Source of the DNA: an uncultured Phascolarctobacterium sp.
GTDB taxonomy: Bacteria > Bacillota > Negativicutes > Acidaminococcales > Acidaminococcaceae
DNA length: 64,000 nucleotides
Assembly (NCBI GenBank): GCA_949285135.1
Contig: CASDXO010000007.1
Location: 124,001 to 188,000 of the forward strand
Direction of reading: 5' to 3'
Shown piece by piece: positions 1-6,656 of this stretch (positions are counted from its first letter, which is position 1; each line of letters begins with the position of its first letter). Under the pieces are notes generated by a model. That model ran no database searches. It was not told where the DNA came from and worked only from the letters and a program-made list of their open reading frames with translations. Position numbers and translations under genes: made by a program.

Positions 1-142
1 TATTACATAAACGTGCAATGCCTATCAGGCAGCCTATCAGGAGACCAAAGCTCACGCTTAATGCTGTAATTTCCACAGTAATGGCAGCGCCTGCCAGCAG
101 CAGGGGAAACGAATCCGCCATCAGACTAAAATTAAAATCCAT
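1..142 (-). CDS. Amino-acid ABC transporter permease, N-terminal fragment
   Basis: Only the first 47 codons are in the window; the gene runs off the left edge. The translation begins MDFNFSLMADSFPLLLAGAA and continues with a hydrophobic segment typical of the first membrane helix of HisM/GlnP-type polar amino-acid permeases. A purine-rich ribosome site (GAAGGGATG) precedes the ATG at 142. It lies 52 bp downstream of two amino-acid binding-protein genes on the same strand, which supports the call. The substrate cannot be deduced from this fragment. Confidence 0.75.
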   Translation of the reverse strand, partial: MDFNFSLMADSFPLLLAGAAITVEITALSVSFGLLIGCLIGIARLCN

Positions 143-194
143 TGTTTCCATCCCTTCTATGATGTTGGGTCATATACGAAAAAACTGTCTGGAA

Positions 195-962
195 TTATTT
201 ATCTTCACCAAACCAGGTTTTATAAATTTTATCAAATGCACCGTTCTTTTTCAGTTCTGCCATGGCTTTATTAATTTCAGCAGCCAGCTTGGCATTGTCT
301 TTTTTTACTGCAATGCCATAATCTTCTGCTTCCATTTTCTCGCCTACAGTCTTGGCAGATTCGCTGCCGCCCTGCTGCAGATAGTAAGCCACAACCGGAG
401 CATCGTTAATAACTGCATCAGCACCGCCGTTTTTCAGTTCCAGAGAAGCCTCACTCTGAGTATTAAAAGCAGTAACCTGAGCTCCCGGAACAGAACGGGA
501 TTTCTTTTCACCGGTAGTACCAATCTGGCAGGCAATACGTTTGCCTTCAAGGTCTTTCAGTGTCTTAATATCATTATTATCCTTATTTACCATAATGATC
601 AGCCCGGAAGTATAATACGGATCAGAAAACTCTACAACCTTTTTGCGTTCATCAGTAATGCTCATACCGGCAATGGCAACATCAATGTTACCGGCATTCA
701 GAGCAGGAATCAGAGCGTCAAAACCCATGTTCTGTACTTCTACCTTATAGCCCATCTGTTTGCCTATGGCACGGATTAAGTCAATATCAAAACCGGTAAA
801 CTCCTTGCTGCCTTCTTTCTGAAATTCAAACGGCGCAAAGCTCGGTTCAGTGCCAACACGCAGCACTTTTTCTGCTGCTTCCTTCTTTTCGCCGCCACAA
901 CCCGCCAACAGCATCGCGCAGGCAGTCATTACCATCATTACCAACATCAGAATTTTTTTCAT
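195..962 (-). CDS. Amino-acid ABC transporter substrate-binding lipoprotein (copy 1)
   Basis: A 255-residue extracytoplasmic solute-binding protein of family 3 (SBP_bac_3), which delivers a polar amino acid to an ABC permease. A lipoprotein signal peptide ends in the lipobox LAGC near residue 22. The mature part has family hallmarks: VGTEPSFAPFEF near the start, GFDIDLIRAI, and AGMSITDERKK. The ribosome site GAGGGGGATTAGTA precedes the ATG. It is about three-quarters identical by eye to the gene immediately upstream, so the two look like a tandem duplication. The permease fragment follows 52 bp downstream. Substrate specificity is not readable from sequence. Confidence 0.92.
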   Translation of the reverse strand: MKKILMLVMMVMTACAMLLAGCGGEKKEAAEKVLRVGTEPSFAPFEFQKEGSKEFTGFDIDLIRAIGKQMGYKVEVQNMGFDALIPALNAGNIDVAIAGMSITDERKKVVEFSDPYYTSGLIIMVNKDNNDIKTLKDLEGKRIACQIGTTGEKKSRSVPGAQVTAFNTQSEASLELKNGGADAVINDAPVVAYYLQQGGSESAKTVGEKMEAEDYGIAVKKDNAKLAAEINKAMAELKKNGAFDKIYKTWFGEDK

Positions 963-1004
963 TACTAATCCCCCTCATTACTATAAATCTTATAAAATAA
1001 ATAC

Positions 1005-1037
1005 GGAGCACAGGCTATTTCCAGCGCATTGTGCCCC
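1005..1037 (-). promoter_or_regulatory. Intercistronic hairpin after binding-protein gene
   Basis: Eight-base-pair inverted repeat (GGAGCACA with TGTGCCCC, one G-U pair in RNA) in the 94-bp gap between the two binding-protein genes. There is no clear U-run, so it is more likely a partial terminator or mRNA-stabilising hairpin than a full terminator. Confidence 0.5.
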
Positions 1038-1056
1038 GCAAGCAAAACCCGAAAAA

Positions 1057-1827
1057 TTATTTTTTCACTTCGCCAAACCAAGTTTTATAGATTTTATCAT
1101 ATTCACCGTTCTTTTTCAGTTCGGCAAGAGCTTTGTTAATATCAGCAGCCAGTTTGTCATTACCTTTCTTAACAGCAAGACCATACTGTTCAGCTTCCAT
1201 AACTTCGCCAACTGTCTTGGCAGTCTTATTGCCGCCCTGGGCCAGATAATAACCTACAACTGGACTGTCGTTGATAACTGCGTCTACACCATGATTGGTA
1301 AGCTCCATAGCAGCTTCTGTATTGGTATTAAATGCTGTTACCTTCGCACCGGCAACACTTCTTGCTTTGCCTTCGCCGGTAGTACCGATCTGGCAGGCAA
1401 TGCGTTTGCCTTCAAGATCTTTCAGACTCTTGATATCATTATTATCTTTATTCACCATGATAATCAGGCCGGAAGTATAATACGGTTCAGAGAAAGTAAC
1501 TGCCTGTTTACGTTCATCAGTAATGCTCATACCTGCAGCTACAACATCAATATTGCCTGCATTTAAAGCCGGAATCAAAGCATCGAAACCCATATTCTGG
1601 ATTTCAACCTTATAACCCATCTGTTTGCCTACAGCACGAATAAGATCCATATCGAAGCCATCGTATTCCTTGCTGCCTTCCTTTTGGAATTCAAACGGAG
1701 CAAAGGTAGGTTCCGTACCAACACGCAGCACTTTTTCAGCTGCTTCCTTCTTATCTCCGCCACAGCCTGCAACCAGCAGCGCAGCTGCTGCCATCAAAGC
1801 CATGATCATAATTAGTATTCTTTTCAC
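1057..1827 (-). CDS. Amino-acid ABC transporter substrate-binding lipoprotein (copy 2)
   Basis: A 256-residue SBP_bac_3 lipoprotein, first gene of the operon. The start is taken as the GTG at 1827: GAAGGGAG lies 9 nt upstream, and the protein then begins with a normal signal peptide and a VAGC lipobox. Starting further upstream would add a charged stretch before the signal peptide. The mature protein shares nearly all motifs with copy 1 (VGTEPTFAPFEF, GFDMDLIRAV, AGMSITDERKQ, YKTWFGE at the end). Two paralogues sharing one permease could widen substrate range; this is inference. Confidence 0.92.
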   Translation of the reverse strand: MKRILIMIMALMAAAALLVAGCGGDKKEAAEKVLRVGTEPTFAPFEFQKEGSKEYDGFDMDLIRAVGKQMGYKVEIQNMGFDALIPALNAGNIDVVAAGMSITDERKQAVTFSEPYYTSGLIIMVNKDNNDIKSLKDLEGKRIACQIGTTGEGKARSVAGAKVTAFNTNTEAAMELTNHGVDAVINDSPVVGYYLAQGGNKTAKTVGEVMEAEQYGLAVKKGNDKLAADINKALAELKKNGEYDKIYKTWFGEVKK

Positions 1828-1881
1828 TTCATACAGCTCCCTTCTTTTTTTAAACACTAATCCTGCATAAAATTTACATTT

Positions 1882-1910
1882 ATTATATAACTATTTATTT
1901 GAAACAGCAA
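1882..1910 (-). promoter_or_regulatory. Promoter of the amino-acid ABC operon
   Basis: On the minus strand, TTGCTG and TATAAT are separated by exactly 17 nt. The -10 box lies about 55 nt upstream of the GTG start at 1827. It is downstream of the structured element at 1954-2163, so that element is not part of this operon's leader. Confidence 0.6.
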
Positions 1911-1953
1911 TATAAAATCCATGTATTTTTTTGAATATTTTCTTCGCAAGATT

Positions 1954-2163
1954 ATGCAGTCCAGCTGACCTGGTCTTCGCCCCCACACTCGCCTGCTGGG
2001 AGGTTCGCTCCTAAGCTTACGCGCTCCCCACTACTGCTCCTCTCGCTTTTTGCGGCAGGACTTACTCCTAAGCTGCACCGTGCTCACAGCCACTTTGGGC
2101 TGCTTACGTGGATCGTTTTGCCTGCAACTGGCATCGACTTGCAACCACAGACCTGAACTGCAT
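1954..2163 (-). ncRNA. Candidate independent structured RNA, about 210 nt
   Basis: A clearly more GC-rich block inside an A/T-rich intergenic gap of over 400 bp. On the minus strand its two ends pair as an 11-bp stem (ATGCAGTTCAG with CTGGACTGCAT), continued inward by GGTCT with AGACC. Inside are further small hairpins such as CAGCC/GGCTG, AGGA/TCCT and CGC-AAAAA-GCG, and two copies of AGCTTAGGAG. A sigma-A promoter (see 2169-2197) predicts transcription starting at the first base of the closing stem. There is no convincing open frame. I could not match it to a known family. 6S RNA shares the size and paired ends, but the fold looks multi-branched rather than rod-like, and no clear U-run terminator follows. 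Confidence 0.55.
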
Positions 2164-2168
2164 TCCTA

Positions 2169-2197
2169 ATTATATTCCTTTAGAAATTTTTGCGCAA
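2169..2197 (-). promoter_or_regulatory. Promoter of the candidate RNA
   Basis: Minus-strand TTGCGC and TATAAT with a 17-nt spacer. The predicted start is near 2162-2163, exactly where the closing stem of the RNA element begins. This coincidence is the main reason for calling the element a separate gene. Confidence 0.55.
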
Positions 2198-2204
2198 GCC
2201 GCTA

Positions 2205-2233
2205 TTTAATATTTGACAAGAAAGTGATATACT
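2205..2233 (+). promoter_or_regulatory. Probable extended -10 promoter of the HD-GYP gene
   Basis: Plus-strand TGATATACT is an extended -10 (TG-N-TATACT) with a weak TTTAAT 17 nt upstream. The predicted start near 2240 lies 3' of the in-frame TTG at 2235, which favours the ATG at 2265 as start codon. Confidence 0.4.
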
Positions 2234-2264
2234 ATTGACACCACTTCTGAACGGACGGATTTTT

Positions 2265-2888
2265 ATGATTGCCATACCTCAATGTCTTGATTTCGCTGAT
2301 GATGATCTGACCAGAGAAATCTGCGACTTTTACCTGAAAATTTTAGAACGCAAAAACAAAGACCTGTATCTGCACAGTCAGCAGGTTGCCAACTACTCAG
2401 CCAGTACGGCCGCAAAATTAGGCTTGCCGTATTCTGAAGTTGCAACTGTTAAAACGGCTGCTTTGCTTCACGATATTGGTCATCTTTCTGTGCCCAATTT
2501 AATCCTGTATAAAGTTCCTTTCCTTACCACCCGGGAGCTTTCCATTTACAAACGTCACTGCATCGCTGGTGCAAGTATGCTGGAAAACATTCCTGAATTC
2601 AACAGCATCATCGAAATCATTAAAGCACATCATGAACAGTGGGATGGAAAAGGATATCCCAAACGTCTGAAAGGACAGAATATTCCTTTGGGGGCACGCA
2701 TTATCGCCGTTGCCAATTATTACGACAGATTTCTTAACCCCTGCACGCAGCACTGGCAGAAAACTCACGATGACGCTATTATCGAACTGAAAAATAAAGC
2801 AGGACTTGATTTCGACCCTGCGGTAGTCAAAGCTTTTATTGAATCTGTTGTCCCTCAATCTCCCGTACAATTAAAAAATAAGCTCTGA
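2265..2888 (+). CDS. Stand-alone HD-GYP domain protein
   Basis: A 207-residue cytoplasmic protein that is essentially one HD-GYP domain, the metal-dependent phosphohydrolase type that degrades cyclic di-GMP. The HD motif appears as LLHDIGH in the first half, followed by a conserved HHE-x-WDGKGYP segment carrying the GYP signature, then GARIIAVANYYDR. Both hallmark motifs are intact, so activity is plausible. There is no attached receiver, PAS or membrane sensor domain, which is unusual because most HD-GYP proteins have one. No GGDEF or EAL gene is present in the window. The ATG at 2265 was preferred over an upstream TTG because the promoter overlaps the latter. Confidence 0.85.
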   Translation: MIAIPQCLDFADDDLTREICDFYLKILERKNKDLYLHSQQVANYSASTAAKLGLPYSEVATVKTAALLHDIGHLSVPNLILYKVPFLTTRELSIYKRHCIAGASMLENIPEFNSIIEIIKAHHEQWDGKGYPKRLKGQNIPLGARIIAVANYYDRFLNPCTQHWQKTHDDAIIELKNKAGLDFDPAVVKAFIESVVPQSPVQLKNKL

Positions 2889-2924
2889 AAAACATAGTGA
2901 ATTATAATCACGATTTTCAGAGCT
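2880..2924 (+). terminator. Terminator of the HD-GYP gene
   Basis: AGCTCTGAAAA pairs with TTTTCAGAGCT around a loop with its own short GTGA/TCAC helix, followed by TTTTTATTTTTT. It overlaps the stop codon. Confidence 0.7.
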
Positions 2925-2956
2925 TTTTATTTTTTATCTTAAAATTATACCGAAAT

Positions 2957-2988
2957 ACAAAAAAGCACTCCAATTTAACTGGAGTGCT
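2957..2988 (-). terminator. Terminator of the tRNA cluster
   Basis: Minus-strand AGCACTCCA and TGGAGTGCT form a short-loop hairpin followed by TTTTTT, just beyond the last tRNA. Confidence 0.8.
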
Positions 2989-2996
2989 GAATTTCG

Positions 2997-3072
2997 TGGT
3001 GGGCGCTAACGGGATCGAACCGCTGACATTCTGCTTGTAAGGCAGACGCTCTCCCAGCTGAGCTAAGCGCCC
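2997..3072 (-). tRNA. tRNA-Val (UAC)
   Basis: A 76-nt cloverleaf starting GGGCGCTTAGCTCAGC and ending GCGCCCACCA with the CCA encoded. The anticodon loop CTTACAA gives anticodon UAC, reading GUA and other valine codons. The T-loop GGTTCGATCC is intact. Confidence 0.96.
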
Positions 3073-3075
3073 GAA

Positions 3076-3150
3076 TGGTGACCGGTGGGGGAATCGAACC
3101 CCCGATACCGCCGTGAAAGGGCGGTGTCTTAACCGCTTGACCAACCGGCC
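3076..3150 (-). tRNA. tRNA-Glu (UUC)
   Basis: A 75-nt cloverleaf from GGCCGGTTGGTCAAGC to CCGGTCACCA with CCA encoded. The anticodon loop carries UUC for glutamate. It sits 3 nt from tRNA-Val in the same cluster. Confidence 0.96.
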
Positions 3151-3153
3151 AGG

Positions 3154-3229
3154 TGGCTCCCCGAGTAGGACTCGAACCTACGACGCCCTGATTAACAGTC
3201 AGGTGTTCTACCGGCTGAACTATCGGGGA
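3154..3229 (-). tRNA. tRNA-Asn (GUU)
   Basis: A 76-nt cloverleaf from TCCCCGATAGTTCAGC to CGGGGAGCCA with CCA encoded. The anticodon loop CTGTTAA gives GUU for asparagine. It is the first of the three-gene tRNA cluster Asn-Glu-Val. Confidence 0.96.
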
Positions 3230-3324
3230 ATTTTTTGTGGTGTTTTGTATTGCTCAACATCACGAATGTTATTATATATATTTTTTACCTTATTGTCAAC
3301 ACTTTTTTTGCATTTTTTCTTTTT

Positions 3325-3786
3325 TTATTCTGCCAGTACTTTTACTACTATTTTTTGTACCTTTTCAGGCTGTTTCTGACTGCAGCCGGGGCGATGCAGC
3401 TCCCATGGAAAGAAAATGGCAAAATCGCCTGCTGTAAGATTTACGCAGTCCTTTTCTTCTGCTGCCGCATAAAAAAGCAAATCCTCTGCTGAACGGTCTT
3501 CACTTACAATATGCTTTGCATCTTTTGGCATATACCATATAGTCTCGCTGCCACTGCCCAAAAACTGCACATCAATATAAGCATTATGACTCTCCGGTTT
3601 CTTTTGCTCCCTGGGTTCAGTTACATAAGTATTCACGCGCACAAATACATTGCGGCCGTCAATTTCATATTCGCCGTTGCCGATAGCAGAAAAATCAGTT
3701 GTTTCTATATACCGCAAAGCCGTACGCAGTCTTTCATTAACATAAGGAAGAACTTTCGCTATATCCTTTTTATTGCCGCTAATCAT
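3325..3786 (-). CDS. YhcH/YjgK/YiaL family protein
   Basis: A 153-residue cupin-like protein of the YhcH/YjgK/YiaL family (DUF386). Family members are linked to sialic acid or other sugar-acid catabolism and often work as anomer-processing accessory proteins. The family core is visible as ESHNAYIDVQFLGSGSE, with later FFPWELHRPG carrying the conserved histidine. The ATG at 3786 is chosen because AAGGTGA lies 6 nt upstream. No sugar-catabolic genes are adjacent here, so its substrate is unknown. Confidence 0.85.
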   Translation of the reverse strand: MISGNKKDIAKVLPYVNERLRTALRYIETTDFSAIGNGEYEIDGRNVFVRVNTYVTEPREQKKPESHNAYIDVQFLGSGSETIWYMPKDAKHIVSEDRSAEDLLFYAAAEEKDCVNLTAGDFAIFFPWELHRPGCSQKQPEKVQKIVVKVLAE

Positions 3787-3915
3787 ATAAATCACCTTTT
3801 CTTCAAATAGATTTTTATATTATATTCTACATTGGCAAAAAATAACCTGCCAGCCTTTACAAAAGCCGGGCAGCATAATAAAATTACTATATAAATTTTT
3901 AAAATGAGGTACAAA

Positions 3916-5472
3916 ATGAGCTATTTAAATGTTACTGATGTATCCCACTCCTTTGGCGGTCGTCAGATTCTGGAAAATGTTTCTTTTAAACTGCTGCGTG
4001 GCGAACATGTGGGCCTTGTCGGTGCCAACGGCGAAGGCAAATCAACCTTTTTAAATATTGTTACCGGCCACCTGCAGCCTGACGAAGGCAAGGTTGAATG
4101 GCCCGGACGCGTTACTGTTGGTTATCTTGACCAGCAAAGTACTCTTGAACAGGGCATGACCATCCGTGAGGTATTGCGCACAGCTTTTAACGATATGTAT
4201 GCTATGGAACAGCAGATGCTTGATCTGTACGACAAAATGGGTGACGCTACCCCTGAAGAACTTGATAAAATGATGAACACTGTCGGTGAAATCCAGTCTG
4301 AACTTGAACACAGCGGCTTTTACTCTTTGGACAGTAAGATAGAAGAAGTAGCCAATGGACTCGGCCTTGGCAGCATAGGTCTGGACAGAGATGTTGCGGA
4401 GCTTTCCGGCGGTCAGCGCAGTAAAGTACTTTTAACCAAGCTGCTGCTGCAAAATTCATCCATTCTGTTACTGGACGAACCTACCAACTACCTGGACGTA
4501 GAACATATCGAATGGCTGACAAAATTTTTGCAGAATTATGAACACGCCTTTATCCTGATATCTCACGATATACCTTTCCTTAACAAGGTAGTAAACGTTA
4601 TTTATCATCTGGAAAACTGTGAACTGACACGCTACAGCGGCAACTATGACAAATTCCAGGAAATGTACGCTATCTACAAGGCACAGAAAGAAAGCGCCTA
4701 TGAACGTCAGCAGCAGGAGGTAGCAAAACTGGAAGACTTTATTGCCCGTAATAAAGCAAGAGTAGCCACTACCAATATGGCAAAAAGCCGTCAGCGTAAA
4801 CTTGACAAAATGGAAATGATTGAAAAACCACGTGAGAAAATCAAACCTACCTTTAAGTTCCGCGAAGCACGCACGCCCAGCCGCTTTATTGTCGAAGCAA
4901 AAGACCTCGTACTCGGATATGATACCCCACTGACACGCCCCGTAACATTCAATCTGGAACGCGGTCAGAAAATAGCCATCCGGGGTGTAAACGGTCTCGG
5001 TAAAACGACTTTACTGAAAACTATCCTCGGCATCATTCCTCCCTTCAGCGGCAGTGTTGAACTGGGCGAATTCCTTGAACCAGGCTATTTCGAGCAGGAA
5101 GAACGTGAGAAAAATGAAAACACAGCTCTGGAAGACGTCTGGAATGAATATCCCGGTCTGACCAATTACGAAGTTCGCGCCGCTTTGGCAGCCTGCGGCC
5201 TTACCAATGAGCATATTACCAGTAAGGTATTTGTATTAAGCGGCGGTGAAGCAGCAAAAGTACGCCTGTGCAAACTGATGCTCAGGGATATAAACTGGCT
5301 GGTTCTGGACGAACCTACTAATCATCTTGATGTTGACGCCAAAGAAGAGCTGAAAAAAGCTATCAGAGAGTTTAAGGGCAGTGTACTTCTGGTTTCCCAT
5401 GAGCCAGAATTTTACGAAGACCTTGTTGACAAAGTCTGGAATATCGAAGACTGGACCACAAAGATAATTTAA
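3916..5472 (+). CDS. ABC-F family ATPase (translation factor type)
   Basis: A 518-residue soluble protein with two ABC ATPase cassettes and no membrane segments, the ABC-F architecture of ribosome-associated factors such as YbiT/YkpA. First cassette: Walker A GANGEGKST, signature LSGGQ, Walker B ILLLDEPTN. The charged linker of roughly 75 residues (about 240-315) contains the family-typical NKARVATTNMAKSRQRKLDKM. Second cassette: GVNGLGKTT, LSGGEAAKVRL, LVLDEPTNHLD. It lacks the long C-terminal coiled coil of Uup, unlike the second ABC-F at 58462. The ATG at 3916 follows TGAGGTACAAA and replaces an ATG 12 nt upstream that has no ribosome site. Resistance or housekeeping role cannot be told apart by sequence. 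Confidence 0.9.
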   Translation: MSYLNVTDVSHSFGGRQILENVSFKLLRGEHVGLVGANGEGKSTFLNIVTGHLQPDEGKVEWPGRVTVGYLDQQSTLEQGMTIREVLRTAFNDMYAMEQQMLDLYDKMGDATPEELDKMMNTVGEIQSELEHSGFYSLDSKIEEVANGLGLGSIGLDRDVAELSGGQRSKVLLTKLLLQNSSILLLDEPTNYLDVEHIEWLTKFLQNYEHAFILISHDIPFLNKVVNVIYHLENCELTRYSGNYDKFQEMYAIYKAQKESAYERQQQEVAKLEDFIARNKARVATTNMAKSRQRKLDKMEMIEKPREKIKPTFKFREARTPSRFIVEAKDLVLGYDTPLTRPVTFNLERGQKIAIRGVNGLGKTTLLKTILGIIPPFSGSVELGEFLEPGYFEQEEREKNENTALEDVWNEYPGLTNYEVRAALAACGLTNEHITSKVFVLSGGEAAKVRLCKLMLRDINWLVLDEPTNHLDVDAKEELKKAIREFKGSVLLVSHEPEFYEDLVDKVWNIEDWTTKII

Positions 5473-5481
5473 TACATAAGC

Positions 5482-5518
5482 AAAAAACTGCTGAGAGTTT
5501 GCTCTCAGCAGTTTTTTT
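5482..5518 (+). terminator. Bidirectional terminator between ABC-F and superoxide reductase genes
   Basis: CTGCTGAGAG and CTCTCAGCAG hairpin with an A-run before and a T-run after, so it can serve both converging genes. Confidence 0.85.
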
Positions 5519-5536
5519 ACCACTAAAATTCAGTTT

Positions 5537-5917
5537 TTAAGCTTTTGCCATCCAAAGACCATGCAGATTGCAATATGCGTAAGCAGCTACAGGTTTATCA
5601 TCTACCAGAGCAAATTTAACTTCCGGTGCTTCACCTGCGTGAAGAACTTTGCGCTGGCCCCCTTTTTCAGTTTCCAGATATACCCAGGTAATCAGATGTG
5701 CTTCCGTCATCGGATGTGGAGCACTGCCGATTTTTACTGTTACCAGATTACCGTCTACGCTGATAACCGGCACATGTTTCTCCTGTGCTGCATCTGTAGT
5801 ATTGGGCACCAGTTCAGTCATTTTTTCACCACAGCACATCATCGGCACTTTGGCATCAAAAACCATTCCTACGATATTACCGCAATGTTTGCAGATAAAA
5901 AATTTCCTTTCAGCCAT
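5537..5917 (-). CDS. Desulfoferrodoxin-type superoxide reductase
   Basis: A 126-residue protein that reduces superoxide to peroxide without making oxygen, typical of anaerobes. The N-terminal desulforedoxin-like domain has CKHCG and a later CC pair for the structural Fe(Cys)4 site. The catalytic domain has EKHVPVI, HPMTEAHLI and the C-terminal CNLHGLW, providing the His and Cys ligands of the active iron. The ATG at 5917 is preceded by AGGAGTGAGAAAA; a GTG 9 nt upstream is too close to that site. It is monocistronic, between its promoter and the bidirectional terminator. Confidence 0.94.
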   Translation of the reverse strand: MAERKFFICKHCGNIVGMVFDAKVPMMCCGEKMTELVPNTTDAAQEKHVPVISVDGNLVTVKIGSAPHPMTEAHLITWVYLETEKGGQRKVLHAGEAPEVKFALVDDKPVAAYAYCNLHGLWMAKA

Positions 5918-5961
5918 TTTTCTCACTCCTGTTTATATATTTGCATCTTACCACTACACTA

Positions 5962-5990
5962 ATTATACCTTACTTTATATCAAACACCAA
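5962..5990 (-). promoter_or_regulatory. Promoter of the superoxide reductase gene
   Basis: Minus-strand TTGGTG and TATAAT separated by 17 nt, about 45 nt upstream of the start codon. Confidence 0.55.
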
Positions 5991-6000
5991 GAATTTAAAC

Positions 6001-6645
6001 TTATTCCGATTTAATTCTTTTGGGATAAAGTTTAAAAAGATCTGTTTTTTCCTCCGACATAAACTGATACCCAGGAGCAAGTTCTTCCGCACGCTTGCGC
6101 GCATTTTCCAGGTCATGGAATACATCCCATTTGCATTCTACAAGCCGCTTGCCGAACTGACGCAGCAAAAATGCCGGATGATAAGTAGCAATACAGTCAA
6201 AACCCTGTTTCGTTCTGAACCACTGCCCTCTGTCTCTGGTAATGCGCATATCCGGATTACCCAGATAATGCAGCGCTACACCACCCAGCGCCACGATAAC
6301 CTTAGGCTGCAAGATTTCCAGTTCCTTATCCAGCCAGATTTTGGCACAAAAGTCTGCTTCAGCGATATCAGGAGTCCTGTTGCCTTTAGGTCGACATTTG
6401 ATTACATTGGTGGTCAGTACTCTGTCACGTGTCATCTTGGCTGCCCAGAGAGCTTTATCAAGCAGTTGCCCTGACGGGCCGATAAGCGGGCAGCCATATT
6501 CATCCTCCACGCCTCCGGGCCCTTCACCGACAAACACTATCGGACTCCGGGGATTGCCAAACCAACCAACCGGCGCCAAAGCATCACCCCTCAGTTTACA
6601 GCTGTTGCACTGCTGTAATTGCAGCCCCAATTCCTGCAAATCCAT
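6001..6645 (-). CDS. Uracil-DNA glycosylase, family 4
   Basis: A 214-residue Fe-S uracil-DNA glycosylase that removes uracil from DNA for base-excision repair. It shows the N-terminal CNSCKLR pair and further cysteines in IKCRPKGNRTP and in DFCAKIW for the 4Fe-4S cluster. The substrate motif is GEGPG, and the C-terminal motif is TYHPAFLLR. GEGPG is the family 4 form rather than the GLAPA of family 5. It starts 11 nt after the lipase stop codon, and its AGGAGGTAATACA ribosome site overlaps the lipase end, so the two are co-transcribed. Confidence 0.9.
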   Translation of the reverse strand: MDLQELGLQLQQCNSCKLRGDALAPVGWFGNPRSPIVFVGEGPGGVEDEYGCPLIGPSGQLLDKALWAAKMTRDRVLTTNVIKCRPKGNRTPDIAEADFCAKIWLDKELEILQPKVIVALGGVALHYLGNPDMRITRDRGQWFRTKQGFDCIATYHPAFLLRQFGKRLVECKWDVFHDLENARKRAEELAPGYQFMSEEKTDLFKLYPKRIKSE

Positions 6646-6656
6646 TGTATTACCTC

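Noticed and set aside
1954-2163. Reading the structured element as a lysine, cobalamin or SAM riboswitch of the amino-acid ABC operon
   Set aside because: The operon has its own promoter downstream at 1882-1910, and none of the conserved core sequences of those riboswitches is visible.
1954-2163. Reading the structured element as an SRP RNA, tmRNA or RNase P RNA
   Set aside because: It lacks the GGAAG/AGCA tip of SRP RNA, the tRNA-like ends of tmRNA and the P4 core of RNase P, and it is too short for the last two.
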